In this document: in pieces, positions 24,566 to 32,936 of the stretch
Layout of the letters: the number at the start of each line of letters is the position of its first letter
Position numbering within the stretch: the first letter of the stretch is position 1
Assembly (NCBI GenBank): GCA_022511485.1
Contig: JAFLUJ010000003.1
Coordinates: 1 to 34,621 of the forward strand
Direction of reading: 5' to 3'
DNA length: 34,621 nt
DNA from: Oscillospiraceae bacterium
GTDB lineage: Bacteria > Bacillota > Clostridia > Oscillospirales > Ruminococcaceae
Program-made: the position numbers and the translations under genes
Notes under the pieces: generated by a model
What the model saw: only the letters and a program-made list of their open reading frames with translations
What the model was told of the DNA's origin: nothing
The model's database searches: none

Positions 24566-26651
24566 GAAAAATTACAGCCCGGACAAAATAAAGAATATCG
24601 CTATTGCAGGTCATGCAGGCGCAGGAAAGACCTCTCTGGCGGAAGCTCTGCTCTTTAAGGCAGGCGTTACTGACAGACTTGGCAAAACTGCTGACGGAAA
24701 CACAGTATGCGATTTCGACCCGGAGGAGATAAAGCGCAAGGCATCCCTTAACACCGCTCTTGCTTCCTTTGAGCACGGAGATATAAAGGTAAATCTGCTT
24801 GACATTCCCGGTCTTTTTGATTTTGAGGGAGGTCTCTACGAGGGCGTTACCGCCGCAGGAACGGTTATGATCGCTGTATCTGCAAAATCCGGTGTGCAGG
24901 TCGGTACTGAAAAGGCTTACGAGCTTGCCTGCAAGCAGGGCAAGCCGACTATGTTCGTCATTACCAAGGTAGACGATCCGGACGCTAATTTCTATAATGT
25001 CCTTACCGATCTTAAAACAAAATTCGGTCCTACTGTGTGTCCTGTTGTTGTTCCCGTTATCAAGGACAGAAAAGTAGTTTCCTTTGTAAATCTTATTGAA
25101 ATGAAAGCATATACCTACGACGACAAGGGCAATGCTGTAGAAACAGAAATGCCTACTGCCGAGGTCTCCGAAAAGATGGAGTACCGTATGGACGGTCTTG
25201 TTGCTGCTTTCTCCGAGGCTGTTGCTGAAACAGACGACGACCTTATGGAGAAATTCTTCGAGGGTGAACCTTTCACTCAGAAGGAGCTTGTACATGGTAT
25301 CCACAAGGGCATGAACACCGGTGTTATTACTCCTGTTGTATGCTGTTCCTCAACTACAACTGCCGGAATAGATATGCTCCTGAAAGAGATCGAGCTGCTG
25401 CTTCCCGCACCTGTGGACAACAAGCCTGCATTTGCTGTTGACGGCAATGACGAGCCTGTTGAGGTCGCTTATGATGATAAAGCTCCTGTGTCAGCATTTG
25501 TATTTAAGACTGTTGCTGATCCCTTTGTTGGCAAGATGTCCTATATCAAGGTTATCAGCGGCGTGCTGAAAGCTAACTCCGATTATACAAACACTGTTTC
25601 CGGACAGCAGGAAAAGGTGGGTAAGCTTTATTCCCTCTGCGGAAAGAAACAGACGGAGGTTGACCAGGCTTCCGCAGGAGACATTGTAGTCGCTGTCAAG
25701 ATCGGTGCTGCTACATCCGATACAATTTGCGGTGCAGGTCTCAATGTAAAATTCCCTGAAATAGAATTTCCGAAGCCTTGCTATAAAATGGCGGTATCCG
25801 CTAAGACGCAGGGAGACGAAAGCAAGATCGGAACAGGCTTGCAGCGTCTTACCGAGGAGGACAGAACTCTTTCCTTTGGTCTGGACGAATTTACAAAAGA
25901 GCAGATCCTTGCAGGCTTAGGCGAGCAGCATCTTGACGCCGCAGTCGCAAAGCTGAAAACCAAATTCGGTGCGGACGTTGTTCTTAATGAACCTAAGATC
26001 GCTTATCGTGAGACTATCCGTAAAAAGGTCAAGGTTGAAGGCAAGCACAAGAAGCAGAGCGGCGGTCACGGTCAGTATGGTCATGTATGGATCGAATTTG
26101 AACCCTGTCTTTCCGATGAGCTTGTTTTTGAGGAAAAGGTATTCGGCGGAGCAGTTCCGAAGAATTTCTTCCCTGCTGTTGAAAAGGGCTTGCAGGAAAG
26201 CATGAAGAAAGGCGTTCTTGCCGGCTGTCCCGTAACCGGTCTTAAGGCTGTTCTTGTGGACGGTTCATATCACCCGGTAGACAGCTCCGAAATGGCGTTC
26301 AAGACAGCAGCTTCCATCGCTTATAAGGAGGGTCTGAAACAGGCTGATCCTACTATCCTCGAGCCGATAGGAAAGCTGGTTGTTACCGCTCCGGACGAAA
26401 ATACCGGAGACATAATGGGCGATCTGAACAAGCGCCGCGGCAGAGTAATAGGGATGAATCCTGCTGATAAAAAGGGTATGACCATCATTGAAGCGGAGGT
26501 TCCCACTCGTGAAATGCAGAGCTTTACGATGCAGCTCCGGCAAATAACAAGAGGCAAGGGAAGCTTTACTCTGGAGCATCTCAGATATGAACAGCTTCCG
26601 GGAAATCTTGTGAGTGAAGTAATTCTCAGTGTGGATAACAATAATGAGTAA
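24564..26651 (+). CDS. Elongation factor G-like GTPase (EF-G paralogue)
   Basis: GHAGAGKTSL P-loop, DIPG, ITKVDD, domain IV GGHGQYGHVWIEFEP, C-term LRQITRGKGSFTLEHLRYEQLP; start corrected to MKNYSPDK. Confidence 0.92.
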   Translation: MKNYSPDKIKNIAIAGHAGAGKTSLAEALLFKAGVTDRLGKTADGNTVCDFDPEEIKRKASLNTALASFEHGDIKVNLLDIPGLFDFEGGLYEGVTAAGTVMIAVSAKSGVQVGTEKAYELACKQGKPTMFVITKVDDPDANFYNVLTDLKTKFGPTVCPVVVPVIKDRKVVSFVNLIEMKAYTYDDKGNAVETEMPTAEVSEKMEYRMDGLVAAFSEAVAETDDDLMEKFFEGEPFTQKELVHGIHKGMNTGVITPVVCCSSTTTAGIDMLLKEIELLLPAPVDNKPAFAVDGNDEPVEVAYDDKAPVSAFVFKTVADPFVGKMSYIKVISGVLKANSDYTNTVSGQQEKVGKLYSLCGKKQTEVDQASAGDIVVAVKIGAATSDTICGAGLNVKFPEIEFPKPCYKMAVSAKTQGDESKIGTGLQRLTEEDRTLSFGLDEFTKEQILAGLGEQHLDAAVAKLKTKFGADVVLNEPKIAYRETIRKKVKVEGKHKKQSGGHGQYGHVWIEFEPCLSDELVFEEKVFGGAVPKNFFPAVEKGLQESMKKGVLAGCPVTGLKAVLVDGSYHPVDSSEMAFKTAASIAYKEGLKQADPTILEPIGKLVVTAPDENTGDIMGDLNKRRGRVIGMNPADKKGMTIIEAEVPTREMQSFTMQLRQITRGKGSFTLEHLRYEQLPGNLVSEVILSVDNNNE

Positions 26652-26697
26652 TTTGTGGGGGAGTTGAAAAACTCCCCTAATAATTTCCCTAAACGTA

Positions 26698-26726
26698 TTG
26701 ACAAATCCCTTTTTCTATAATAAAAT
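26698..26726 (+). promoter_or_regulatory. Promoter upstream of the 26784 secreted protein gene
   Basis: TTGACA, 17 nt, TAAAAT. Confidence 0.6.
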
Positions 26727-26783
26727 AATAGTAGTATGTATTTTTTTACTGTGCAGAACATATCTGGAAAGGATTGAATCATA

Positions 26784-27524
26784 ATGAAAATTAAAAAACT
26801 TTTTGCGGCTTTTATCGCCGCAGCCACTGTTATGGGAACTGCTGCTCTGACTTCTTTTGCTGACGAAAGCAGCAATAGCAGAGAAGCTACTTATTGTTTC
26901 GATACGGCAAGCAATGTCTCCGACTGGCAAACCTATGGCTCTGTCTCGGAAACAGGCTTTAAATTTTCACAGACAACTAAAGAGTCCAAAAGCGGAAACG
27001 GCTGTTTAATTGTTTCTGAGGACGTTTCAGGCGAGGTCGAGGACGCTTTCGGAGGTGCTTTTGTTACTGCGGATACTTTCGGTCTTGCAGATTTCAGAGG
27101 CTGTACGATCTCAATGAGCGTCATGCTTTCAGATAATGCTGATAACCACCATGAAAATCTCTTTCTTTACAGTGATGGCATGATCTGGATCCAGACCGCT
27201 CCTGAAACACTGAGCTCCACCGAATGGTCAGGCGTTACACTTATGATCCCTGAGGATGCTGCCAATACAAAAGTAGGCTTCACCATCCCAACCTTTGATG
27301 TTTATTCCGGTGATGTAATGTATATTGATGATTTTGCTATCATTGATTCCAACGGAAATCCAATTGCAAATGTAGGAGATTATCAGGCTAAGTCCAAAAG
27401 CATCATAAACGCTGTTCCCGGTTGGGTCAACATCGTGCTTATCGTTGTGCTTGTTATCCTCGTAGTTGCAATTATCGCCGGTATCGGTATGCTTATTTCC
27501 TCCAACGTCGGAAAATTCCACTAA
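26784..27524 (+). CDS. Secreted CBM-like beta-sandwich protein with C-terminal TM anchor
   Basis: Signal peptide MKIKKLFAAFIAAATVMGTAALTSFA; CBM-like WQTYGSVSETGFKFSQ...MYIDDFAIID; C-term TM GWVNIVLIVVLVILVVAIIAGIGMLI. Confidence 0.78.
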   Translation: MKIKKLFAAFIAAATVMGTAALTSFADESSNSREATYCFDTASNVSDWQTYGSVSETGFKFSQTTKESKSGNGCLIVSEDVSGEVEDAFGGAFVTADTFGLADFRGCTISMSVMLSDNADNHHENLFLYSDGMIWIQTAPETLSSTEWSGVTLMIPEDAANTKVGFTIPTFDVYSGDVMYIDDFAIIDSNGNPIANVGDYQAKSKSIINAVPGWVNIVLIVVLVILVVAIIAGIGMLISSNVGKFH

Positions 27525-27556
27525 TGGATCATTAATTACGGAGCTTAAAATATTAT

Positions 27557-28489
27557 ATGGAAAAATTAAAAGCGGTGTTTACAAACAAATGGTTTATCCT
27601 CGTGATAAGCCTGCTGTGTTCTGCATATACAATTTGCCTTTGCTATTTCGCATATGCCGTATTCTTCTATAACATTGCCTATATTGACAAGACAAAATTT
27701 GCCATTATCTATACGATAATATCCCTGCTTGCGGGACTGCTGTATTTCTACACCAGACGTTCCTTTATCACCTGCATTATCAGTATGGTAAATATGGCAG
27801 TGTTTTTCCCGACGCTGCTCCTTGACTGGGGAAACTGGCCCTTGCTTGTCCCTGCGGCTATGGTGACCCTTTTTGGTTTCTTCTGCTGTAAAATGAATGA
27901 CACTATGAAAACTATTTTCGGAACTATTTTTCTGCTCCTGTATATTCTGGGCGGCATTGCATTTTTCCTTGTTATGAACGTGTTCAGGGTAACTACTGTT
28001 GATACCCTGCTTACTCCCCGGGGCGGGATCATTTCTCCTTCGGGAAATTTCCGCTGCTATGCTCTGGATGTGCAGAATAAATCCTCCGGAAAGATCTCTG
28101 TATATGTGGAGCCAAACAAGCTTGACACTGATGTGTTAGGCTGCATACGTCTCGAAACCACCATCAAAAAGCTTGTCAAGCAAGCCAATAAGGAAAATAA
28201 GGACGACGCTCTGCGTTATGACATCCACTGGGACGGCGATCTCCTCTTCATAAACGGCGAGGAATATTTTGCCGAACCCGATTTTCTGACGGAAACCGAT
28301 GACGGTGAAATGACTTATAACTTTACTGATGATGTCTGGACGCACACATATTTTGACTTTGATTACCCCATATTTGAACTTATTGATATGATCACCAAGA
28401 TCGTTTCGGAGAAGCTTCTCAGTAATGACGATGCGGAAACGGACCCGGTCAATGCTGCGGAAACATTGGTCTCCGCCGTGTCAGAATAA
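27557..28489 (+). CDS. Multi-TM membrane protein of unknown function with extracytoplasmic C-terminal domain
   Basis: About 5 hydrophobic segments in the first 140 aa, then a soluble domain. Confidence 0.7.
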   Translation: MEKLKAVFTNKWFILVISLLCSAYTICLCYFAYAVFFYNIAYIDKTKFAIIYTIISLLAGLLYFYTRRSFITCIISMVNMAVFFPTLLLDWGNWPLLVPAAMVTLFGFFCCKMNDTMKTIFGTIFLLLYILGGIAFFLVMNVFRVTTVDTLLTPRGGIISPSGNFRCYALDVQNKSSGKISVYVEPNKLDTDVLGCIRLETTIKKLVKQANKENKDDALRYDIHWDGDLLFINGEEYFAEPDFLTETDDGEMTYNFTDDVWTHTYFDFDYPIFELIDMITKIVSEKLLSNDDAETDPVNAAETLVSAVSE

Positions 28490-28550
28490 TTATGACAAAA
28501 TACGGCTGTTATGTCCAAGGTATGGTATAACAGCCGTATAATAGTATCTA

Positions 28551-28655
28551 ATACTAATCTCTGGTAAAAGTGTAGACAAAAAATCTTCGCAAAACTATAT
28601 ATACGCAAGCTTTTGCTCGATTTTTTTTGTACACTTTTAAATCAGGGATTAGTAT
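28551..28655. mobile_element. Foldback MITE-like element (about 105 bp)
   Basis: Near-complete hairpin: ATACTAATCTCTGGTAAAAGTGTAGACAAAAAATC ... GATTTTTTTTGTACACTTTTAAATCAGGGATTAGTAT. Confidence 0.6.
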
Positions 28656-28790
28656 GTGCAAAAAATTGTGTAAATTTATAATTTTTTTCAAAAAAAGCAA
28701 GACAAATAGGATTATTTATGGTATAATTGTACTAAGGATTGAAATATGGATCGTATATCTTGCGATCCGGAAAGGAACGGTACATAGCCT

Positions 28791-29198
28791 ATGACCCATG
28801 AAAAATCCTGTGGTGCGATCGTCTATCGAAGATACCACGGAAATATTGAAATATTGCTCATTAAGCATATCAACAGCGGACACTGGTCATTTCCTAAGGG
28901 ACACGTAGAGGACGGCGAAACCGAAACAGAGACTGCTCACCGTGAAATACTGGAGGAAACAGGCGTTGATGTAATTATTGACCCGACCTTCCGGGAAACT
29001 GTACAGTACTTCCCCCGTAAGGACACTCAAAAAACCGTTGTATACTTTATTGCAAAGGCAAAAAATTATGATTTCACTCCCCAGGCAGAGGAGATCGCAG
29101 AAATAAAATGGGTGGATGTGGGACACGCTACTGCGGTGCTGACTTACGAAAATGACAAATCTATCGTCAACAAAGCTAAAAAAGCTATCAGAGACTAA
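28791..29198 (+). CDS. Nudix hydrolase (bis(5'-nucleosyl)-tetraphosphatase-like)
   Basis: Nudix box GHVEDGETETETAHREILEETGV. Confidence 0.93.
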   Translation: MTHEKSCGAIVYRRYHGNIEILLIKHINSGHWSFPKGHVEDGETETETAHREILEETGVDVIIDPTFRETVQYFPRKDTQKTVVYFIAKAKNYDFTPQAEEIAEIKWVDVGHATAVLTYENDKSIVNKAKKAIRD

Positions 29199-29201
29199 AA
29201 T

Positions 29202-29230
29202 AATCCCGGATACAAACAGTATCCGGGATT
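29202..29230. terminator. Terminator after the Nudix gene
   Basis: AATCCCGGATACaaacaGTATCCGGGATT. Confidence 0.75.
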
Positions 29231-29262
29231 TGAACATCCTATTCGATAAATCCGCTTTTTTG

Positions 29263-29291
29263 TTGACTTATGGCAGAAAATATGTTAAAAT
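29263..29291 (+). promoter_or_regulatory. Orphan copy of the toxin-module promoter
   Basis: TTGACTTATGGCAGAAAATATGTTAAAAT, near-identical to TTGACTTATGGCAAAACATATGTTATACT at 12912. Confidence 0.7.
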
Positions 29292-29297
29292 GTAAAT

Positions 29298-29450
29298 AAG
29301 GACACACTAAAAACGGTGTCCTCGTTCCATGGCAAATGCTAACGCATTAGTGTAATAGTGATATAGAAGTTTTCACCAAATTAAGCTATAAGACCAATAC
29401 AGCGGATTATGTCAACCGGCTTTCTGTCATCAGGAAGTCGGTTTGTTTTA
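29298..29450 (+). ncRNA. Possible orphan small RNA or toxin-module relic
   Basis: 5' hairpin GGACACactaaaaacgGTGTCC after the promoter; 3' hairpin AACCGGCTT...AAGTCGGTT then TGTTTTA; no hydrophobic ORF. Confidence 0.45.
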
Positions 29451-29634
29451 TCTGCATGATTGTTGATGTGCTTCCCCTTGATTTTCATGTGTTTTTGGGC
29501 GTATGTTATTTTCCGTAGGAGCATTTCTGCGAATGATAACTCCCGCAAGTCCGGCTGACCTGCGGGAGGTTTGCTGTATATTCAAAATTTTCCAATTACA
29601 ATATACCATGATGTTCCATAGTCTATCCTCAATA

Positions 29635-30678
29635 TCAACACACCTGCTGGTTGATATATCTCACCACAACTTTTCCGTCCGGTTCTATAACAAACTTTGA
29701 AACCGACCCGCCGACGCCGATAAACCGTCTTTTAGCGATGTCCTCAAAGGAATCACCCATGAGCATGGATTGTAAAAAGCTCAATGTAGTGCCGTGAGAA
29801 ACGATGAGTATTCTTTCCCGATCGTTTGAAATTATCTCCCGATAAAACGGATATAACCGATCCCAAAGCTCTCGGTCGGACTCGGCATCTTCAAAGGGCT
29901 TGTAGTCGGGATCATAGCCGCCGCCTTTGGACTTTTTGTTGCGGTCGTACCATTCGCGTGGCTGACCGTTCCCCCTGCCTGCGCTGACCTCACGGATAGC
30001 GGCGGTCACTGTCGGCATTATCCCGAGAGTCTTGTTGATCTCCTCGGCGGTCTGCAACGCTCTTTTCAGGTCGGATACATACATCTCAAAGCACTTGTCG
30101 CAGTCCTCGTACAAGAGCCATTTCCCGATCTCAAACGCCTGATCTCTCCCACGTTCGGTAAGCTCCCAATCGCCCCATGCCCCTATCATTCCGTTAACAT
30201 GGTGCTGCGACTCGGTGTGCTGAACCATAATAATGGTCTTACGCTTCTTTTTATTGAAAAACTCCCTTATTATCTCCTCCGCACACTCACGCCCGAACCA
30301 GCCCTCGCCCACGTCCTCGCGGGGATAAAGGCGGTGAAGATCTTCCTTTTCCGTCTCGCTCAATTCCGAAAAGTCGTCTATACCCCTGTCAAGCGGAACG
30401 CCCACAAGCTTATGGTCGCTGTCATTCCGTTTAAAGACACCGACGATCTTCACGCTGTCCTCGTCGCCCAGCTCGTACTCCTTATCCGTCATGACTATAA
30501 CGTCCAGATGCTCGCAGGGCGGCGTTCCCGACTCCTTTATCCAACCATAGGGCTGACGGACATTTCTCTCGTAAGATAGACTTATCAGCTCCTTTTCAAC
30601 AAAGGAATCCGTTTGGGGAATATATTTCATTCGCTTATGATAATGATATGTCTGCTCGATTTTAACTGTGTAGATCAT
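29635..30678 (-). CDS. Histidine phosphatase (phosphoglycerate-mutase-like) family protein with extra N-terminal domain
   Basis: TIIMVQHTESQHHVNGMIGAWGDWELTERGRDQAFEIGKWL ... ILIVSHGTTLSFLQ; start corrected to MIYTVKIEQTYHYHKRM (30678) with AAAAAGGAGG upstream. Confidence 0.82.
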   Translation of the reverse strand: MIYTVKIEQTYHYHKRMKYIPQTDSFVEKELISLSYERNVRQPYGWIKESGTPPCEHLDVIVMTDKEYELGDEDSVKIVGVFKRNDSDHKLVGVPLDRGIDDFSELSETEKEDLHRLYPREDVGEGWFGRECAEEIIREFFNKKKRKTIIMVQHTESQHHVNGMIGAWGDWELTERGRDQAFEIGKWLLYEDCDKCFEMYVSDLKRALQTAEEINKTLGIMPTVTAAIREVSAGRGNGQPREWYDRNKKSKGGGYDPDYKPFEDAESDRELWDRLYPFYREIISNDRERILIVSHGTTLSFLQSMLMGDSFEDIAKRRFIGVGGSVSKFVIEPDGKVVVRYINQQVC

Positions 30679-30924
30679 GCACAGCGCCTCCTTTTTCTGA
30701 TTTATATTATTGTATCGCACTTTAAAAGGAATGTCTTGATGATTTGAGTATTTTTTGATCTGTATTCCGATACTATCAGCCTTTTGCCTGCGAGTTTTGC
30801 TTTCCTCGCTGCCGCTCGGAATTTTGCTAACGCAAAACCACAAAACATCGCCCCTTGTGTTATTGACATCTCAGGCTTCAGACATAATAAGCATTATCCA
30901 AATAACACAAAGGGGGTGGGTAAT

Positions 30925-31014
30925 ATGAAATTGAGTTTTGCAGATTTATGTCTGCTCATAAACACTATTTTAAATATTATCTCCCTTACATATACGGTAA
31001 AACGTAAAAAGTAA
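30925..31014 (+). CDS. Type I toxin-like hydrophobic peptide 3 (29 aa)
   Basis: MKLSFADLCLLINTILNIISLTYTVKRKK*; AAAGGGGGTGGG upstream; shares IISLT-TV and basic tail with peptide 2, and 3' UTR GTAAGGCAGACAAA with module 2. Confidence 0.75.
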   Translation: MKLSFADLCLLINTILNIISLTYTVKRKK

Positions 31015-31025
31015 GGCAGACAAAC

Positions 31026-31118
31026 AAAAATAACCGCCCAGCTCTTCCCCAAGTTTGACGGTTATTTTTGCAATCAGTCACAAGGGAGCAAACCGTTCAT
31101 CGGTGTGCCCTTTTTTAT
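31026..31118 (-). ncRNA. Putative antitoxin RNA 3
   Basis: Promoter TTGACA (31153-31148), 17 nt, TATAAT (31130-31125); 5' GGGCACACCGATGAACGGTTTGCTCCC; ends in shared hairpin TAACCGCCCAG...TTGACGGTTA. Confidence 0.7.
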
Positions 31119-31183
31119 GCTTTTATTATACACCCTTATTATCCATTTGTCAAGCGGTTTTTGCAAAATTAAGCCAACCATAA

Positions 31184-31217
31184 AAAACGGGTATCGGAAA
31201 TTCCGATACCCGTTTAA
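31184..31217. terminator. Terminator of the 31254 surface-protein gene
   Basis: AAACGGGTATCGGAAATTCCGATACCCGTTT palindrome. Confidence 0.75.
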
Positions 31218-31253
31218 TATTATCCTTTAAGAGATCCGGTTTTATGTACCGAA

Positions 31254-31892
31254 TTACTTTCTCTTCCTGGAAGCGATCGCAGCAGCGCCGGCAACAGCCA
31301 TTACAGCAACAACAGATGCAACAGCAACGTTGCCTGTAGCAGGAGCTGTAGTTGTTGTTTCAGCAGCGGGAGCAGGAGCATCTTCGGAAGATGTGTCCTC
31401 TGCGGGAGCAGCAGCTCCACCGCCAAGACCGGAAACTGTAAATGTGATCTTAAGGCTGGAAGAAATAGCTGTAGCGTTATCTACAGGTGAATCGTTCTTA
31501 GTATCACCGTACTGGTTGTAAATTTCAATTCTGAAATTTCCCTTGTCCTCTACATCACCGTAGATGATCTTACCTGCGTCAAAGGAAAGAGCAGAACCAT
31601 CAACCTCAATGCTGTCAAGAACAGCTGTAGCATCAGGAGATCCGGCATACATACCCTCAATATCAATTACAAATACGCCGAAATCAACAGCGCCTGCAAC
31701 AGCAGTGGTCTCCAGTGTGTACTGACCATCGCCGTTAACTGTTACAGATGTATCCCAGTCCTGAGCAGCCCATGCTGTATCAGCAAAGCCGATCTTAGCG
31801 GTATACTCATCAGCTGCAAATGCATTCACAGCCATTGTAGAGAGAGCTACAGCAGCAGCTGCAACAGCAGCAACTATCTTTTTGATTTTCAT
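31254..31892 (-). CDS. Secreted surface protein, APATGN-TM-KRK anchor
   Basis: Start MKIKKIVAAVAAAAVALSTMAVNAFA at 31892; C-term TTTTAPATGNVAVASVVAVMAVAGAAAIASRKRK. Confidence 0.8.
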   Translation of the reverse strand: MKIKKIVAAVAAAAVALSTMAVNAFAADEYTAKIGFADTAWAAQDWDTSVTVNGDGQYTLETTAVAGAVDFGVFVIDIEGMYAGSPDATAVLDSIEVDGSALSFDAGKIIYGDVEDKGNFRIEIYNQYGDTKNDSPVDNATAISSSLKITFTVSGLGGGAAAPAEDTSSEDAPAPAAETTTTAPATGNVAVASVVAVMAVAGAAAIASRKRK

Positions 31893-31936
31893 TATGCTTA
31901 CCTCCATACTTTATTAGAGTCAATGTTTAATGAAAA

Positions 31937-32890
31937 TTACTTTCTCTTCTTGGAAACGAGTGCAGCAGCACCAGCAACAGCCATTACAGCAGCGATAGAT
32001 GCAACAGCAACGTTACCTGTAGCAGGAGCAGCAGTTGCAGCCTCAGCAGCAGCCTGTGTCTCTGCGGGTGCAGGAGCAGCCTCTGTCTCAGCAGGAGCAG
32101 GAGCTACTTCATCATCAACGTCAACATCAATGTCGATGTCTTCGTCCTCGTCAACATCAAGGTCAACGTCAACTGCCTCATCAGCAACCTCAGCTTCTGT
32201 AGCTTCGGGCTCAGCCTCTGTAGCCTCAGGCTCTGTCTCTTCAACAACAGGTGCAAAACCAACAGTAATAGCATTTCCGCTAGCATCCTTAAATTCGATG
32301 TTGTCAATGTACATTACATAATCATCAGCATCCGCAGCAACAGCCCATCTCATAAGCCCGAAGAAAGGACTTTCACTTTCTTCTTTGTACTGCTCAGCTG
32401 CTAATATGAACTTTCTTTCAACCTTGACTGTAGCAACCTCACCAGGATTGTAAGCTCCGCCGTCCCATGCCTTATCGGACCAACTGGGGTTTTTCTGTGT
32501 ACCGTAGCTGCCTGCTGTACCAACAGCACCGCCTGCCCATCCAACGATACCTTCTTCTGTCTTAGGAACGATAGAAAGATCAAATGTAATGCTCTTGATC
32601 TTAACTACGTTTTCTTTCTCCATCATTTTGTAGAGATCAAACCAAACCTTAGGAACAGCAGTCTTATCAGCAACGTCAACCTTGAGCTGCTTGGAACCAT
32701 TGTAGTCCTCAACGCTGAGAACAGCATCAGAAGAACCGCTGTCTAAGTTCATATAAACGAAAGAGCAGTCGCCATCTTCAAAGTCAACAACTGTTGCACC
32801 TGATGTAACAGCAGATGCAGAAACAGCAGTCATAGCAGAAACAGCCATAGAAGCTGCAGCAATTCCTGCAAAGATTTTTTTAAGTTTCAT
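31937..32890 (-). CDS. Secreted surface protein with acidic linker, APATGN-TM-KKRK anchor
   Basis: Start MKLKKIFAGIAAASMAVSAMTAVSASA at 32890; CBM-like domain; DVDLDVDEDEDIDIDVDVDDE linker; C-term TAAPATGNVAVASIAAVMAVAGAAALVSKKRK. Confidence 0.82.
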   Translation of the reverse strand: MKLKKIFAGIAAASMAVSAMTAVSASAVTSGATVVDFEDGDCSFVYMNLDSGSSDAVLSVEDYNGSKQLKVDVADKTAVPKVWFDLYKMMEKENVVKIKSITFDLSIVPKTEEGIVGWAGGAVGTAGSYGTQKNPSWSDKAWDGGAYNPGEVATVKVERKFILAAEQYKEESESPFFGLMRWAVAADADDYVMYIDNIEFKDASGNAITVGFAPVVEETEPEATEAEPEATEAEVADEAVDVDLDVDEDEDIDIDVDVDDEVAPAPAETEAAPAPAETQAAAEAATAAPATGNVAVASIAAVMAVAGAAALVSKKRK

Positions 32891-32936
32891 TGTAAATTCC
32901 TCCAAAAATTTTTTGTTTTTTATAGTAATTATAAAA

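Noticed and set aside
24534-25304. 256-aa minus-strand ORF
   Set aside because: Antisense to the EF-G paralogue coding region; no domain or RBS.
26321-26875. 184-aa minus-strand ORF
   Set aside because: Antisense to the 3' end of the EF-G paralogue and the next gene's start; shadow ORF.
30784-30924. Upstream extension of toxin 3 ORF to 76 aa
   Set aside because: No SD at the upstream ATG; it would cross the promoter and inverted repeat; strong SD precedes the ATG at 30925.
31330-32321. Plus-strand Ala/Ser-rich ORFs (31330..31521, 31923..32321)
   Set aside because: Antisense of the surface proteins' Ala/Glu-rich linkers and signal/TM regions.
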